Shown: piece by piece, positions 8,314-16,528 of the stretch
How the letters are laid out: every line of letters starts with the position of its first letter
How positions within the stretch are numbered: the first letter of the stretch is position 1
Origin: Kribbibacterium absianum
GTDB lineage: Bacteria; Actinomycetota; Coriobacteriia; Coriobacteriales; Atopobiaceae
NCBI RefSeq assembly: GCF_030067705.1
Contig: NZ_JASJEX010000003.1
Coordinates: 411,395-475,394 of the forward strand
Length of the DNA stretch: 64,000 bases
Reading direction: 5' to 3'
The notes under the pieces: generated by a model
Seen by the model: the letters and a program-made list of their open reading frames with translations, nothing else
What the model was told of the DNA's origin: nothing
The model's database searches: none
Made by a program: the position numbers and the translations under genes

Positions 8314-8880
8314 ATGGCGGTGGACAGGCCAAGGGTCGAGGCAGCGGTGCGTGAGCTGCTGTTGGCCGTGGGGGAGGACCCGGACCGTCCGGGCCTGCAG
8401 GGCACGCCGGACCGCGTGGCGCGAGCCTGCGAGGAGGTCTTCGGCGGCCTCACGGAGGACCCCGGCGCGCACTTGCGCACGCAGTTCCAGGAGGAGCGCA
8501 ACCAGGAGATGGTGATCGTGCGCGACATCCCGTTCGCGTCCATGTGCGAGCACCACCTGCTGCCGTTTGTGGGAAGCGCGAGCGTGGCGTACATCCCGCG
8601 CGACGGCCGCATCACCGGCCTTTCGAAGATCGCGCGCTGCGTGGACGGCTTTGCGCGGCGCCCGCAGCTGCAGGAGCGCCTGACCTCGCAGATCGCGGAC
8701 GCGATGGTGCGCGAGCTGGACCCCTTGGGCGTTTTGGTGGTGGTGGAGGCCGAGCACACCTGCATGACCATCCGCGGCATTCGCAAACCCGGCGCCCGCA
8801 CGGTGACATCGGCGGTGCGCGGCGGCTTCAAGAACGACCCCAAGACCCGCGAGGAGGCCCTGCGCCTCCTCAGCGCATGA
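8314..8880 (+). CDS. folE: GTP cyclohydrolase I
   Basis: A 188-residue protein that converts GTP to dihydroneopterin triphosphate and formate, the entry to folate and queuosine. Zinc ligands are visible in [10 protein letters not shown] near residue 75 and [11 protein letters not shown] near 150. [20 protein letters not shown] is the conserved centre. GAGAGGAG stands before the ATG. It follows folD by 27 bases in the same direction. The formate it releases could be used by Fhs or exported by the channel encoded next. Confidence 0.97.
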   Translation: MAVDRPRVEAAVRELLLAVGEDPDRPGLQGTPDRVARACEEVFGGLTEDPGAHLRTQFQEERNQEMVIVRDIPFASMCEHHLLPFVGSASVAYIPRDGRITGLSKIARCVDGFARRPQLQERLTSQIADAMVRELDPLGVLVVVEAEHTCMTIRGIRKPGARTVTSAVRGGFKNDPKTREEALRLLSA

Positions 8881-8888
8881 GAGCGATC

Positions 8889-8917
8889 GAGACACTTCAC
8901 TCTCAGTGAACTGTCTC
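8889..8917. repeat. Inverted repeat, 13-bp arms
   Basis: GAGACACTTCACT and AGTGAACTGTCTC pair with a single mismatch around CTC. It lies between folE and the channel gene. The GAGACA word recurs in the repeats at 27921-28028 and 48160-48192. Confidence 0.75.
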
Positions 8918-8939
8918 ACGAGACGACACGGGAGGCCCC

Positions 8940-9713
8940 ATGGCAGAACCGATGCCCACACCCGCCCAGATTGAGCAGCGCGCCGAGGCCGCAGGCACGA
9001 GCAAGGCGACGATGCCCCTTGGCCGCACCTGGGTGCTGGCGATGATGGCAGGCCTTTTCATCGGCCTGGGCGCGGCCTTTATGGTGCTCGTGAAGTCGGA
9101 CGCATCGTTGGGCTTCGCCGCGTCCTCCGTGCTGGGGGGCCTGTGCTTCTCGGTGGGTCTGTTCTGCGTGCTCACGGCCGGAGCGGAGCTGTTCACCGGC
9201 AACTCGCTCATGGTGTGCGGGCTTCTCTCGCGCCGTTACGGCTGGGCGCGGCTGTTGCGCAGCTGGGGCCTGGTGTGGCTTGGCAATCTGGCGGGGTCTC
9301 TGGTGCTGGTGGGTCTCTTGCTGGTCGCGGACTTCGGTTCGCTCAACGGGGGCGCCGTGGCGCAAACGGCGGCAACGATCGCGGCGACCAAGGCCGGCCT
9401 GCCATTGGGCACCGTGTTCGGCCGCGCCGTGCTCTGCAACCTCTTGGTCTGCGTGGCCGTGTGGATGGGCTTCGCCGCCACCAGCGTGCCGGGCAAGCTC
9501 TGCTGCGCCGTGATGCCGGTGATGGCCTTTGTGGCCTGCGGTTTCGAGCACTGCGTGGCCAACATGGCTTTTTTGCCCTACGGCATGGCGTGCGCCGGCA
9601 CCTGGGACTGGGCGGGGCTGCTTGGCAATCTGGCCGTCTCGACGCTGGGGAACCTAGCGGGCGGCGTGGTGCTGGTGGGGTGCGCCTATTGGCTGGCGTA
9701 TCGCGACGCATAG
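8940..9713 (+). CDS. Formate/nitrite transporter (FNT/FocA family)
   Basis: A 257-residue membrane protein with six hydrophobic segments, the FNT channel topology. AGLFIGLGAAFMVLV near residue 37, AGAELFTGNSLMV near 80 and CGFEHCVANMAFLP near 200 match the FNT pore and loop signatures, including the central pore histidine in FEHCVANM. The family passes formate, nitrite, hydrosulphide or lactate as weak acids. Position after folE and near fhs suggests formate. GGGAGG precedes the ATG. No pflB gene is in the window. Confidence 0.9.
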   Translation: MAEPMPTPAQIEQRAEAAGTSKATMPLGRTWVLAMMAGLFIGLGAAFMVLVKSDASLGFAASSVLGGLCFSVGLFCVLTAGAELFTGNSLMVCGLLSRRYGWARLLRSWGLVWLGNLAGSLVLVGLLLVADFGSLNGGAVAQTAATIAATKAGLPLGTVFGRAVLCNLLVCVAVWMGFAATSVPGKLCCAVMPVMAFVACGFEHCVANMAFLPYGMACAGTWDWAGLLGNLAVSTLGNLAGGVVLVGCAYWLAYRDA

Positions 9714-9759
9714 GGGCTCGCGGCAGGGTTCACGCGAAGCTTAGGAACAGGAGGCGCCA

Positions 9760-10179
9760 ATGTACGGCCTTAAGACTGAGAGCTGCTTCGATTCCGCGCA
9801 CTTTTTGACGGACTACCACGGCAAATGCGAGAACCTCCACGGCCACCGTTGGCGCGTTGTGGTGTATCTGCGCCAAGAGGAGCTGGGCATCGAGGGCACC
9901 GAGCGCGACATGGTGCTGGACTTTGGCGCGTTTAAACGCGAGGTGCGGGCGCTCACGGAGTCGCTGGACCACACCTTCCTGGTGGAGGAGGGGTCGCTCA
10001 AACCCGCCACCATCGCCGCGCTGAAGGATGAGGGGTTCTCCCTCACGGTGCTGCCCTTCCGCACCACGGCCGAGAACCTTGCGAGATGGTTCTTCGACCA
10101 GCTGGCGGCCAAGGGGCTCCCGGTGAGCCAGGTGGACGTCTACGAGACGCCGCTCAACTGCGCGACGTACCTGAGGTAA
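9760..10179 (+). CDS. queD: 6-carboxytetrahydropterin synthase-like (QueD/PTPS family)
   Basis: A 139-residue protein of the 6-pyruvoyl/6-carboxytetrahydropterin synthase family. Zinc ligands are in FDSAHFL (His14) and ENLHGHRW (two His near 29-31); the catalytic Cys lies in KCENLHGH. It acts on dihydroneopterin triphosphate, the FolE product, on the way to preQ0. It lies 46 bases after the channel gene with AGGAGG before its ATG. No queC or queE is present here, so a folate-bypass role of the PTPS-III kind cannot be excluded from position alone. Confidence 0.88.
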   Translation: MYGLKTESCFDSAHFLTDYHGKCENLHGHRWRVVVYLRQEELGIEGTERDMVLDFGAFKREVRALTESLDHTFLVEEGSLKPATIAALKDEGFSLTVLPFRTTAENLARWFFDQLAAKGLPVSQVDVYETPLNCATYLR

Positions 10180-10180
10180 C

Positions 10181-10240
10181 AAACCCCAACCCTCGTTGCG
10201 AAGCGCTCCCAGAGCGGTTTCAAACGAGGGTTGGGGGTTT
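10181..10240. repeat. CCCCAACCCTCG-type hairpin repeat, copy 1
   Basis: A 17-base left arm and 18-base right arm pair with one bulged C around a loop holding a small GCGCTC stem. It begins right after the queD stop and may end transcription. It resembles the next repeat and 41237-41304. Confidence 0.75.
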
Positions 10241-10256
10241 CGGACGCATGGCACCT

Positions 10257-10312
10257 ACCCCCAGCCCTCGCTCTCGGGCCCTTTTGAGGAGCACCTAACG
10301 AGGCTTGGGGGT
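10257..10312. repeat. CCCCCAGCCCTCG-type hairpin repeat, copy 2
   Basis: ACCCCCAGCCCTCG pairs with CGAGGCTTGGGGGT at 12 of 14 positions. The loop holds CTTTTGAGGAGC, a word close to the TTCTTGAGGAGCG of the repeat at 41237. The 234-bp gap between queD and nth is mostly these two hairpins. Confidence 0.7.
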
Positions 10313-10413
10313 TGATGGGGTCCGACTGTGCCCCCAACCCCGGCTGGAACCTGCCAAAATGGGCTGGCACATCACGGTTTGGGTGGCGTCGGCCGCCGAG
10401 AAAGGACCCCTCC

Positions 10414-11073
10414 ATGCCCCGAGAGCTTAAGGCCGACAAGGTCGCCCGCGCCGCCGCCATCGAGGAGCGGCTCTTCGAGGTCTACGGGGAGGGCAAAGCG
10501 TCCCTCGAGTACGAGAACCCCTTCCAGCTGACGGTCGCCGTGGTGCTTTCGGCGCAATGCACGGACGCGGCCGTCAACAAGGTGACGCCGAAGATCTGGG
10601 AGCGCTGGCCGGAACCTGCGGACCTGGCGGCCGCCGACATCGCCGACATCGAGGACACGATTCACAGCCTGGGCTTCTTCCGATCCAAGGCCCAAAAACT
10701 CCAGGCGCTGGCGCAGATGTGCGTCGCCGAGTACGACGGCACCGTGCCGCACGACATCGACGAGCTGCAGAGACTCCCCGGCGTGGGCCGCAAGACCGCC
10801 AACTGCGTGATGTGCGAGGCCTTCAGGGACCCTCAGGGCATCGCGGTGGACACGCACGTGTTCCGCATCTCGCACCGGTTGAAGCTCGTGGGCCCTTCGG
10901 CCGACACGCCGGAAAAGGTGGAGGCACAGCTCATGCGGCTGTACCCGCGGCGCGACTGGCAGTTCCTGAACCACCAGCTCGTATGGTTCGGCCGCGAGAC
11001 GTGCAGCGCCCGCAACCCCAAGTGCGGGGCCTGCCCCATCGCGGACCTGTGCCCGAGTGCCGGCTTGGTCTAG
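10414..11073 (+). CDS. nth: Endonuclease III (DNA glycosylase/AP lyase)
   Basis: A 219-residue base-excision enzyme that removes oxidised pyrimidines and nicks abasic sites. LSAQCTDAAVN near residue 45, the helix-hairpin-helix LPGVGRKTANCV near 122 with catalytic Lys, and VDTHVFRISHRL with catalytic Asp are all present. The C-terminal cluster CSARNPKCGACPIADLC binds 4Fe-4S. AGAAAGGA precedes the ATG. The last four bases, CTAG, also hold the stop of the converging gene, so the two genes share their ends. Confidence 0.96.
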   Translation: MPRELKADKVARAAAIEERLFEVYGEGKASLEYENPFQLTVAVVLSAQCTDAAVNKVTPKIWERWPEPADLAAADIADIEDTIHSLGFFRSKAQKLQALAQMCVAEYDGTVPHDIDELQRLPGVGRKTANCVMCEAFRDPQGIAVDTHVFRISHRLKLVGPSADTPEKVEAQLMRLYPRRDWQFLNHQLVWFGRETCSARNPKCGACPIADLCPSAGLV

Positions 11074-11621
11074 AGCACCATCGCCAGGATCAGCAGCACC
11101 AGCACGAGCACCACGCCCACACAGAGCAGCCCCAACGCCACGAGCATCAAGATGCGAACGGTGCGCAGTGCGCCCTCCTGCGCGTCGTGTGCCGCCTTTG
11201 CCTGCGCTGCCAGCGATTTCTGGGCGGCGACCACATGGGCCGCCAGCTGCGTTTTCGACGTGAACGCGAGCCCTGCCGCGTTGAGCACCTCGCTCGGGTT
11301 CGCGACCGCGGGCGCCGAGCTGCCCATGCCGCTCACCACGCACAGGATTGCCGCCGCGAGAAGGCACAATAGTGCGGCCGCCATCACGCCGAGCACAGCA
11401 ATCGCGGGCCACTCGGGCGCCAGCGCCGCGACGCTCGGCACCGTCGCCAGCACCGTCGCCACGCCCAGCGAGGCGATGCCGCTCAGCAGCCGCGCGGCAT
11501 CACAACGCAGCCCGCGCCCGCGGGCGTTCTCGGCGTCCAGCGCCCGGTCGGCCGCGCAGAGGGCCCGCTCGGCCGCCAAGCCCTCGGGGGTCTCGGTCGG
11601 CCTGTTCTTCTTCTTGCTCAC
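11070..11621 (-). CDS. Hypothetical membrane protein
   Basis: A 183-residue protein I do not recognise. The first 40 residues are charged and alanine-rich, followed by hydrophobic segments at about 46-70 and 75-97, a soluble alanine-rich stretch at 100-150 likely to be helical, and a C-terminal hydrophobic segment at about 155-183 ending in LVLLILAMVL. The segments indicate an integral membrane protein. It overlaps the end of nth by four bases on the opposite strand and is divergent from thrS with about 140 bases between. Confidence 0.7.
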   Translation of the reverse strand: MSKKKNRPTETPEGLAAERALCAADRALDAENARGRGLRCDAARLLSGIASLGVATVLATVPSVAALAPEWPAIAVLGVMAAALLCLLAAAILCVVSGMGSSAPAVANPSEVLNAAGLAFTSKTQLAAHVVAAQKSLAAQAKAAHDAQEGALRTVRILMLVALGLLCVGVVLVLVLLILAMVL

Positions 11622-11760
11622 AACGGGTCCCTTCTTTCGTGCCGGCTCCTCGAATTCCTGAGGTTACTACCCGCGCGCCGCTCATCGGGCGCCCATGAGG
11701 GGTAGGCTGGTTCAGTCCATCCGGCCATCGTAAGGCCGACGATAGAAAGGGAAACCACCC

Positions 11761-13692
11761 ATGTCAGACCAGATTCACGTGTCCCTGCCCGATGGCTCCG
11801 CCAAAGAGGTCCCGACCGGCGCCACCTGCGCCGACGTGGCCGCGGCCATCGGCGCCGGGCTGTCCAAGGCGGCCCTCGCGGCCCGGGTCAACGGCGAGCT
11901 TTGTGACCTCGCGACCCCGGTGCGCGACGGCGACGCGGTGGCCATCGTCACGCCTAAGGACCCGCAGGGCGTCGAGGTCCTGCGCCACTCCACCGCGCAC
12001 ATCATGGCGGAGGCGGTCGAGGAGCTCTTCAGCGACGTCAAGCTGGGCATCGGCCCGGACATCGAGAACGGCTTCTACTACGACTTCCGCACCCCCGACT
12101 CCATCTCCAGCGACGACTTCCCGCGCATCGAGGAGCGCATGCGCGCCATCATCCGCGAGAACCAGCCCTTCGTGCGCGAGGTCGTGAACCGCGCGGACGC
12201 AGAGAAGCTCTTTGCGGACCAGCCGCTCAAGCTCGAGCTGCTCGGCGACATCCCCGAGGGCGACGACGTCACCGTCTACCGCCACGGCGACCACGTCGAG
12301 CTCTGCCGCGGGCCCCACGTGCCCTCCGCCGGCAAGGTCCCGGCGGACAGCTGGGAACTCTCCAAGGTGGCCGGGGCCTATTGGAAGGGCGACGCCGAGA
12401 ACGAGATGCTCCAGCGCGTCTATGGCGTCGAGTTTGCCACCAAGAAGGAGCTCAAGGCCTACAACCACATGATGGAAGAGGCCAAGAAGCGCGACCACCG
12501 CATCCTGGGGCCCAAGCTCGGGCTCTTCGAGCTCATGGACGAGGTGGGCCCCGGCCTGCCCCTCTTTTTGCCCAACGGCGCGCGCGTGGTGCGCACCATG
12601 CAGGAGTGGCTGCGCAAGCAGCTCTACGAGCGGGGCTACCAGGAGGTCATCACCCCGCACGTGTACAAGTCCGATGTCTGGAAGACCTCTGGACATTACG
12701 ACTTTTATAAAGAGAACATGTACTTCTTCAACATCAACGAGGGCACCGACGAGGAGCCCAAGCTGTCGGAGTTCGGCGTCAAGCCGATGAACTGCCCCGG
12801 CCACGTGCTGCTCTACAAGAGCCGCCTGCACAGCTACCGCGACCTGCCGCTGCGCTACTTCGAGTTCGGCACCGTGTACCGCCACGAGCTGTCCGGCGCC
12901 GTGCACGGCCTGTTCCGCGCCCGCGGCTTCACCCAGGACGACGCGCACGTGTTCTGCCGCGAGGACCAGGTGGTGGACGAGGTCGAGGCCATCATGGACC
13001 TCGTCGACATCATCATGGGCACCTTCGACCTGGAGTACTCGGCGGAGATCTCCACCCGCCCGGCGCACTCCATCGGCACGGACGAGATGTGGGAGAAGGC
13101 CGAGGCGTTCCTCAAGGAGGCGCTCGAGCGTCGTGGCATGGCCTACGACATCAACGAGGGCGACGGCGCGTTCTACGGCCCGAAGATCGACATCAAGGTC
13201 AAGGACTCCATCGGGCGCACCTGGCAGTGCTCCACCATCCAGGTGGACTTCAACCTGCCGGAGCGCTTCGACATCACCTACCGCACGGCCGACAACACCG
13301 TCGAGCGCCCGTGGATGCTGCACCGCGCGATCTTTGGCTCCATCGAGCGCTTCCTCGGCATCCTGATCGAGAACTACGCGGGCGCGCTCCCGCTGTGGCT
13401 GGCGCCGGTCCAGGCCGTCGTGGTCCCCATCACCGACCGTCACCTGGAGTACGCGGAGGACGTCGCCAAGCGCCTGCGTGCCGTGGGCGGCCGCGTCGAG
13501 GTGGCCTCGCAGTCCGAGCCCATGCGCGCGAAGATCGCGAAGGCCCAGGACCAGAAGATCCCGTACATGCTGGTCGTGGGCGACAAGGAGGCCGAGGACG
13601 ACACCGTTTCCGTGCGCGAGCGCTTCGAGGGAGACCAAGGCGCGCGTCCGGTGGAGGAGTTCGTGAAGGTGCTGGCCGCCGCTCAGGTGTAG
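11761..13692 (+). CDS. thrS: Threonine--tRNA ligase
   Basis: A 643-residue class II aminoacyl-tRNA synthetase. Residues 1-62 are the TGS domain, 63-240 the editing domain with HSTAHIMAEAV near residue 80, and 240-530 the catalytic core: motif 1 around ARVVRTMQEWLR, MNCPGHVLLYK with a zinc Cys, and motif 2 FRARGFTQDDAHVFC. Residues 540-643 are the anticodon-binding domain. Length is normal. GAAAGGG stands before the ATG. I see no T-box leader in the 139 bases upstream. A long palindrome follows the stop. Confidence 0.98.
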   Translation: MSDQIHVSLPDGSAKEVPTGATCADVAAAIGAGLSKAALAARVNGELCDLATPVRDGDAVAIVTPKDPQGVEVLRHSTAHIMAEAVEELFSDVKLGIGPDIENGFYYDFRTPDSISSDDFPRIEERMRAIIRENQPFVREVVNRADAEKLFADQPLKLELLGDIPEGDDVTVYRHGDHVELCRGPHVPSAGKVPADSWELSKVAGAYWKGDAENEMLQRVYGVEFATKKELKAYNHMMEEAKKRDHRILGPKLGLFELMDEVGPGLPLFLPNGARVVRTMQEWLRKQLYERGYQEVITPHVYKSDVWKTSGHYDFYKENMYFFNINEGTDEEPKLSEFGVKPMNCPGHVLLYKSRLHSYRDLPLRYFEFGTVYRHELSGAVHGLFRARGFTQDDAHVFCREDQVVDEVEAIMDLVDIIMGTFDLEYSAEISTRPAHSIGTDEMWEKAEAFLKEALERRGMAYDINEGDGAFYGPKIDIKVKDSIGRTWQCSTIQVDFNLPERFDITYRTADNTVERPWMLHRAIFGSIERFLGILIENYAGALPLWLAPVQAVVVPITDRHLEYAEDVAKRLRAVGGRVEVASQSEPMRAKIAKAQDQKIPYMLVVGDKEAEDDTVSVRERFEGDQGARPVEEFVKVLAAAQV

Positions 13693-13712
13693 TGGACATC
13701 GGTAATCAAGCT

Positions 13713-13774
13713 ACCTGCAAAAATGCTCCGTCCCCCTTTGCAGCTGCAATGGGGGACGGAGCATTTTTGCAGGT
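13713..13774. repeat. 62-bp near-perfect palindrome
   Basis: Two 31-base halves pair with one mismatch; the outer 24 bases are exact and the centre is GCAGCTGC. It sits between the converging thrS and the gene ending at 13789, so it may serve as a two-way terminator. Arms beginning ACCTGCAAAA recur at 60920-60952. Confidence 0.9.
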
Positions 13775-13788
13775 CGTTGCAGGGCTGA

Positions 13789-14367
13789 TTACACCGGCAC
13801 CACTTGTCCGAGGCCCTTCTTCTCGGACTTGAACTTCTTGGGGCCCTTCACGAGCTTCTTGCGATGCTGCCGCACCGCGTCGAGCGCCTCGTCCACGGTG
13901 TAGTTGCCGGGGAAGGACGCGACCGCGATCTCGAGCACCGGCAGCCCCTGGCGCTGGCGCGACTCGATGGCGGAGCGCATGAGGGGGTGCCGCTCGGCGA
14001 AGCCCTCGGGGTCCTTGAGGTCGATCACCAAGTAGTGGCCGAGGCGCACCCGCAGGTCGTACACCCCTTTGATGTCGTCCCAGGGGATGAGCCCCGCGTC
14101 GAGCTGCGACGCGTGGTCCCAGATGCCGTCCTCGTCGATGACGAGCGCGTAGGGGTCGTCGGGCATCCGCTTGATGAAGAGGGCGAAGCACAGCGAGCCG
14201 GCCACCAGCCCGACGACCGGGCCCCAGACCAGCCAAGGGGCCGCGTCGTAGGAGCCGAGGTTGACCACGAGCAGCACGAGCGACGCCACGGCCACGGCGG
14301 CTCCGATGACGATGAAGATGCGGTTGCGGGCCTGCTCTTTCTTGATGCGGAAGGGTTGGGCTGCCAT
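13789..14367 (-). CDS. STM3941-like membrane protein
   Basis: A 192-residue protein with two transmembrane segments at about 16-38 and 45-65, followed by a cytoplasmic PH-like domain, including YALVIDEDGIWDHAS and IPWDDIKGVYDLRVRLGHYLVIDLKD. This matches proteins annotated STM3941 family, whose function is unknown. The start is chosen at 14367 because AGAGGAAC lies six bases upstream. The tail (residues 165-192) is lysine-rich. It converges on thrS. Confidence 0.6.
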   Translation of the reverse strand: MAAQPFRIKKEQARNRIFIVIGAAVAVASLVLLVVNLGSYDAAPWLVWGPVVGLVAGSLCFALFIKRMPDDPYALVIDEDGIWDHASQLDAGLIPWDDIKGVYDLRVRLGHYLVIDLKDPEGFAERHPLMRSAIESRQRQGLPVLEIAVASFPGNYTVDEALDAVRQHRKKLVKGPKKFKSEKKGLGQVVPV

Positions 14368-14502
14368 GGTGTTCCTCTCGGTCGATGTCTGAGGAACAGT
14401 GTAGCGACCTTTTCGAAAATTAGAGCGCTCTTTTGTCAGCGCTCGCGGTTTGCCGGCGAACGGTAGAATCAACGAGTCCGGAACCACTGCCAAGGAGACC
14501 TT

Positions 14503-14928
14503 ATGAGCAAGTCCCAGAAGAAGTCCAGCGCGCCGCGCACCACCTACCGCTTCGACGACGAGACGATGGGGCTCGTCGAGAAGGTCGTCGACGCCACGCC
14601 GGACGACAACCTGCTCGCGCTCTACGATCCCGCGAGCGGTCTGGGCTACTTTGGGATCCCGGGGCCCCTGCTGAAGCGCAGCCTGGTGGGCGGCCGCGAC
14701 TCCAAGCGCTACACCGTGCGGGCCAAGGACTTCGGCCGCGGCGTGGTGGGTCATGTGTACAAGGCCTGGATGCCGTCGCAGCACGCGGCGCTCGAGCACC
14801 TGGTGGAGGTCAACGACCGCGACGCCGCCGAGGGCGAGAAGAAGGACGAGAAGGAGTCCCTGCTCGACAAGGCCGTGGACGTCGCGGCGGAAGAGGGCGC
14901 CGCGACAATGGTGGACAGCGAGGAGTAG
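14503..14928 (+). CDS. Hypothetical protein
   Basis: A 141-residue soluble protein with no family I recognise. It starts with a lysine/serine-rich MSKSQKKSS, then a compact region with TYRFDDETMGLVEKVVDATP, LALYDPASGLGYFGIPGPL and KRYTVRAKDFGRGVVGHV. The last 40 residues are strongly acidic and charged, probably helical. AAGGAG lies before the ATG. It is divergent from the STM3941-like gene and ends at a probable terminator. Confidence 0.65.
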   Translation: MSKSQKKSSAPRTTYRFDDETMGLVEKVVDATPDDNLLALYDPASGLGYFGIPGPLLKRSLVGGRDSKRYTVRAKDFGRGVVGHVYKAWMPSQHAALEHLVEVNDRDAAEGEKKDEKESLLDKAVDVAAEEGAATMVDSEE

Positions 14929-14962
14929 CCGCTCCGAAACGGGCGATCTGGTCGACACGTGA

Positions 14963-14996
14963 GGGGTCGGGGCGAGCGCGCGCCCGGCTCCTTTTT
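14963..14996 (+). terminator. Probable intrinsic terminator
   Basis: GGGGTCGGGGCG pairs with CGCCCGGCTCC allowing G-T pairs, and is followed by five T. It lies between the gene ending at 14928 and the converging thrE pair. Confidence 0.55.
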
Positions 14997-14999
14997 CGT

Positions 15000-15461
15000 T
15001 CAGAAGTGCCAGGTGTCCTTGCCGAGCTGTTTGAGGTGGCTCCACGAGTACGGCACGGCCGACACGATCAGCATGCCGAACAGCAGCATGCCCGCCACGG
15101 CCATCGCGGTCGCGCCCCATTCGAGGCCCTTGCTCCACTCGCCCACGAGGAACGCGCTCATCATGCGGTAGATGTCGCCGCCGGGGACGAGCGGGATCAG
15201 CGCCGGCGCCTGGAACATGATGACCGGCTCGTGTGTGAAGTGGCTCGCCGCCCACGCGGCCAGGCTGAAGACGACGGCGCCCACGAAGCTGGCCTCGGGC
15301 TCGCCGCCGCCGAGGTCCACCACGATTTGGTACGCCACGCAGCCGAGGGCCCCAACACCGCCGGCCAGCGCCAGCAGCAGGGGGCTCTGGATGTTGTAGA
15401 TGAGCCCGAAGGCCCCGCAGATCAAAAACGCGCCGAATGCCGCGATCAAGAGGGAGACCAT
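15000..15461 (-). CDS. Threonine/serine exporter, C-terminal subunit (ThrE_2/DUF3815)
   Basis: A 153-residue membrane protein with five hydrophobic segments. It matches the ThrE_2 half of threonine/serine exporters: FVGAVVFSLAAWAASHF and IPLVPGGDIYRMMSAFLVGE, the conserved PGG loop. In many bacteria the exporter is split into two membrane proteins. Its start overlaps the end of the partner gene by 16 bases, pointing to coupled translation. The product would sit in the cytoplasmic membrane and export threonine or serine, although solutes are inferred from the family. Confidence 0.8.
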   Translation of the reverse strand: MVSLLIAAFGAFLICGAFGLIYNIQSPLLLALAGGVGALGCVAYQIVVDLGGGEPEASFVGAVVFSLAAWAASHFTHEPVIMFQAPALIPLVPGGDIYRMMSAFLVGEWSKGLEWGATAMAVAGMLLFGMLIVSAVPYSWSHLKQLGKDTWHF

Positions 15462-16342
15462 GTGAGCACCCCCGAGTAGTGCAGCACGATGGACGTGCCG
15501 ATGGCGATGGAGACCCCCACCAGAAGCGCGACGGACAGCCGCGCCACACCGGAGAGGTAGTCGCCGGAGAGCGTGTCGAGCAGCGAGTTCGTGAACGTCA
15601 TGCCGGGCACGAGGAGCATGAGGATGGGGATCAGCATCGACTCCATGTCCGTGGTGGGGAAGAAGCGGTGGAACAGCACGCAGACGCCCGTGGCCACGCC
15701 TGCCTGAACGATGATCCCCACATAGGGGTTGGGGAGCAGGCGGTCCGAGAGCAGCCCGGCGCCAAAGGTGGCGAGGGCGCCGACGGCCACCGCCGCGAAG
15801 GTGACCAGCATCGGCCCCGTGTAGCCGTAGAAGATCGCGCAGCCCAGGGCACCGACTGCCCAGGCGAGCGCCATCGTTCGGTTCCCGTGGAGCGGGGCGT
15901 TCTCGATGTTCTGGATCTCGGCCATCACCTGGTCGGGCGTCATCGGGTCCTTCTCGCAGCGGTGCGCCAGGTGCAGCGTCCGGGCCACGGCCCAGAGGTC
16001 GTGGCTCACGCTGTCGATGCGCACGATCTTCGTGACGGTGTCGTCGTCGGCCGTCACGCTGACGATGATGCCGGTGAGCGTCACGTAGGCGTTGCAGTCG
16101 TCGACGCCCTGGAACGTGCGGCCGAACCTCACCATCGTGTCCTCGACGGTCCGCACTTGGCAGCCGCTCACCAGAAGGATCGCGCCGCAGCGCAGGATGG
16201 CCTCCGCCACGGCGTAGGCCTGCTTGTTCATCTCGGCCTTTGAGAAGCCCGGCCGTCGGGCGTCGCTTTCGTCAAGGGCGGCCGCTGCTGCGTTGGGCGG
16301 CGGCGTGGGCGCCGACGGGGCGCCGGGTGCCGGTGTGGCCAT
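15446..16342 (-). CDS. Threonine/serine exporter, N-terminal subunit (ThrE/DUF1212)
   Basis: A 298-residue protein. The first 35 residues are proline/alanine-rich. Residues 36-150 form the soluble domain of the ThrE family (AILRCGAILLVSGCQVRTVEDTM; VTLTGIIVSV). Residues 155-298 carry about five membrane segments with ILMLLVPGMTFTNSLLDTLSGDYLSG, the family PG loop. GGGAGG stands before the ATG. It overlaps the downstream subunit by 16 bases. The two together equal a full-length ThrE permease. Confidence 0.82.
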   Translation of the reverse strand: MATPAPGAPSAPTPPPNAAAAALDESDARRPGFSKAEMNKQAYAVAEAILRCGAILLVSGCQVRTVEDTMVRFGRTFQGVDDCNAYVTLTGIIVSVTADDDTVTKIVRIDSVSHDLWAVARTLHLAHRCEKDPMTPDQVMAEIQNIENAPLHGNRTMALAWAVGALGCAIFYGYTGPMLVTFAAVAVGALATFGAGLLSDRLLPNPYVGIIVQAGVATGVCVLFHRFFPTTDMESMLIPILMLLVPGMTFTNSLLDTLSGDYLSGVARLSVALLVGVSIAIGTSIVLHYSGVLTWSPS

Positions 16343-16483
16343 GGCCCTCCCTAGATTGTCACGGTGTCGATTGGTCGGTACCCCGGTGCGGCGGGGAGTT
16401 TCGGCGCACCCCTTCCTCCGAGGCGGTCAGAGGATCCGTCCAAAGTCAAGGGCCCCGCAGCCGAACATCTGGGCCTATGCTAC

Positions 16484-16511
16484 GAACAACAGTTTTTAGG
16501 AACACCAGTTC
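16484..16511 (+). promoter_or_regulatory. Two tandem LexA-type boxes
   Basis: GAAC-N4-GTTT at 16484-16495 and an exact GAAC-N4-GTTC palindrome at 16500-16511 match the Gram-positive LexA box. A TATGCT possible -10 element lies at 16476-16481, so LexA binding here would block the polymerase gene 18 bases downstream. Confidence 0.65.
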
Positions 16512-16528
16512 TTTTTGAGGAGGGGCGC

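Noticed and set aside
11622..11760. Possible T-box leader before thrS
   Set aside because: No T-box motif or specifier stem is visible and the space is short. The same holds for tyrS at 46839-46928.
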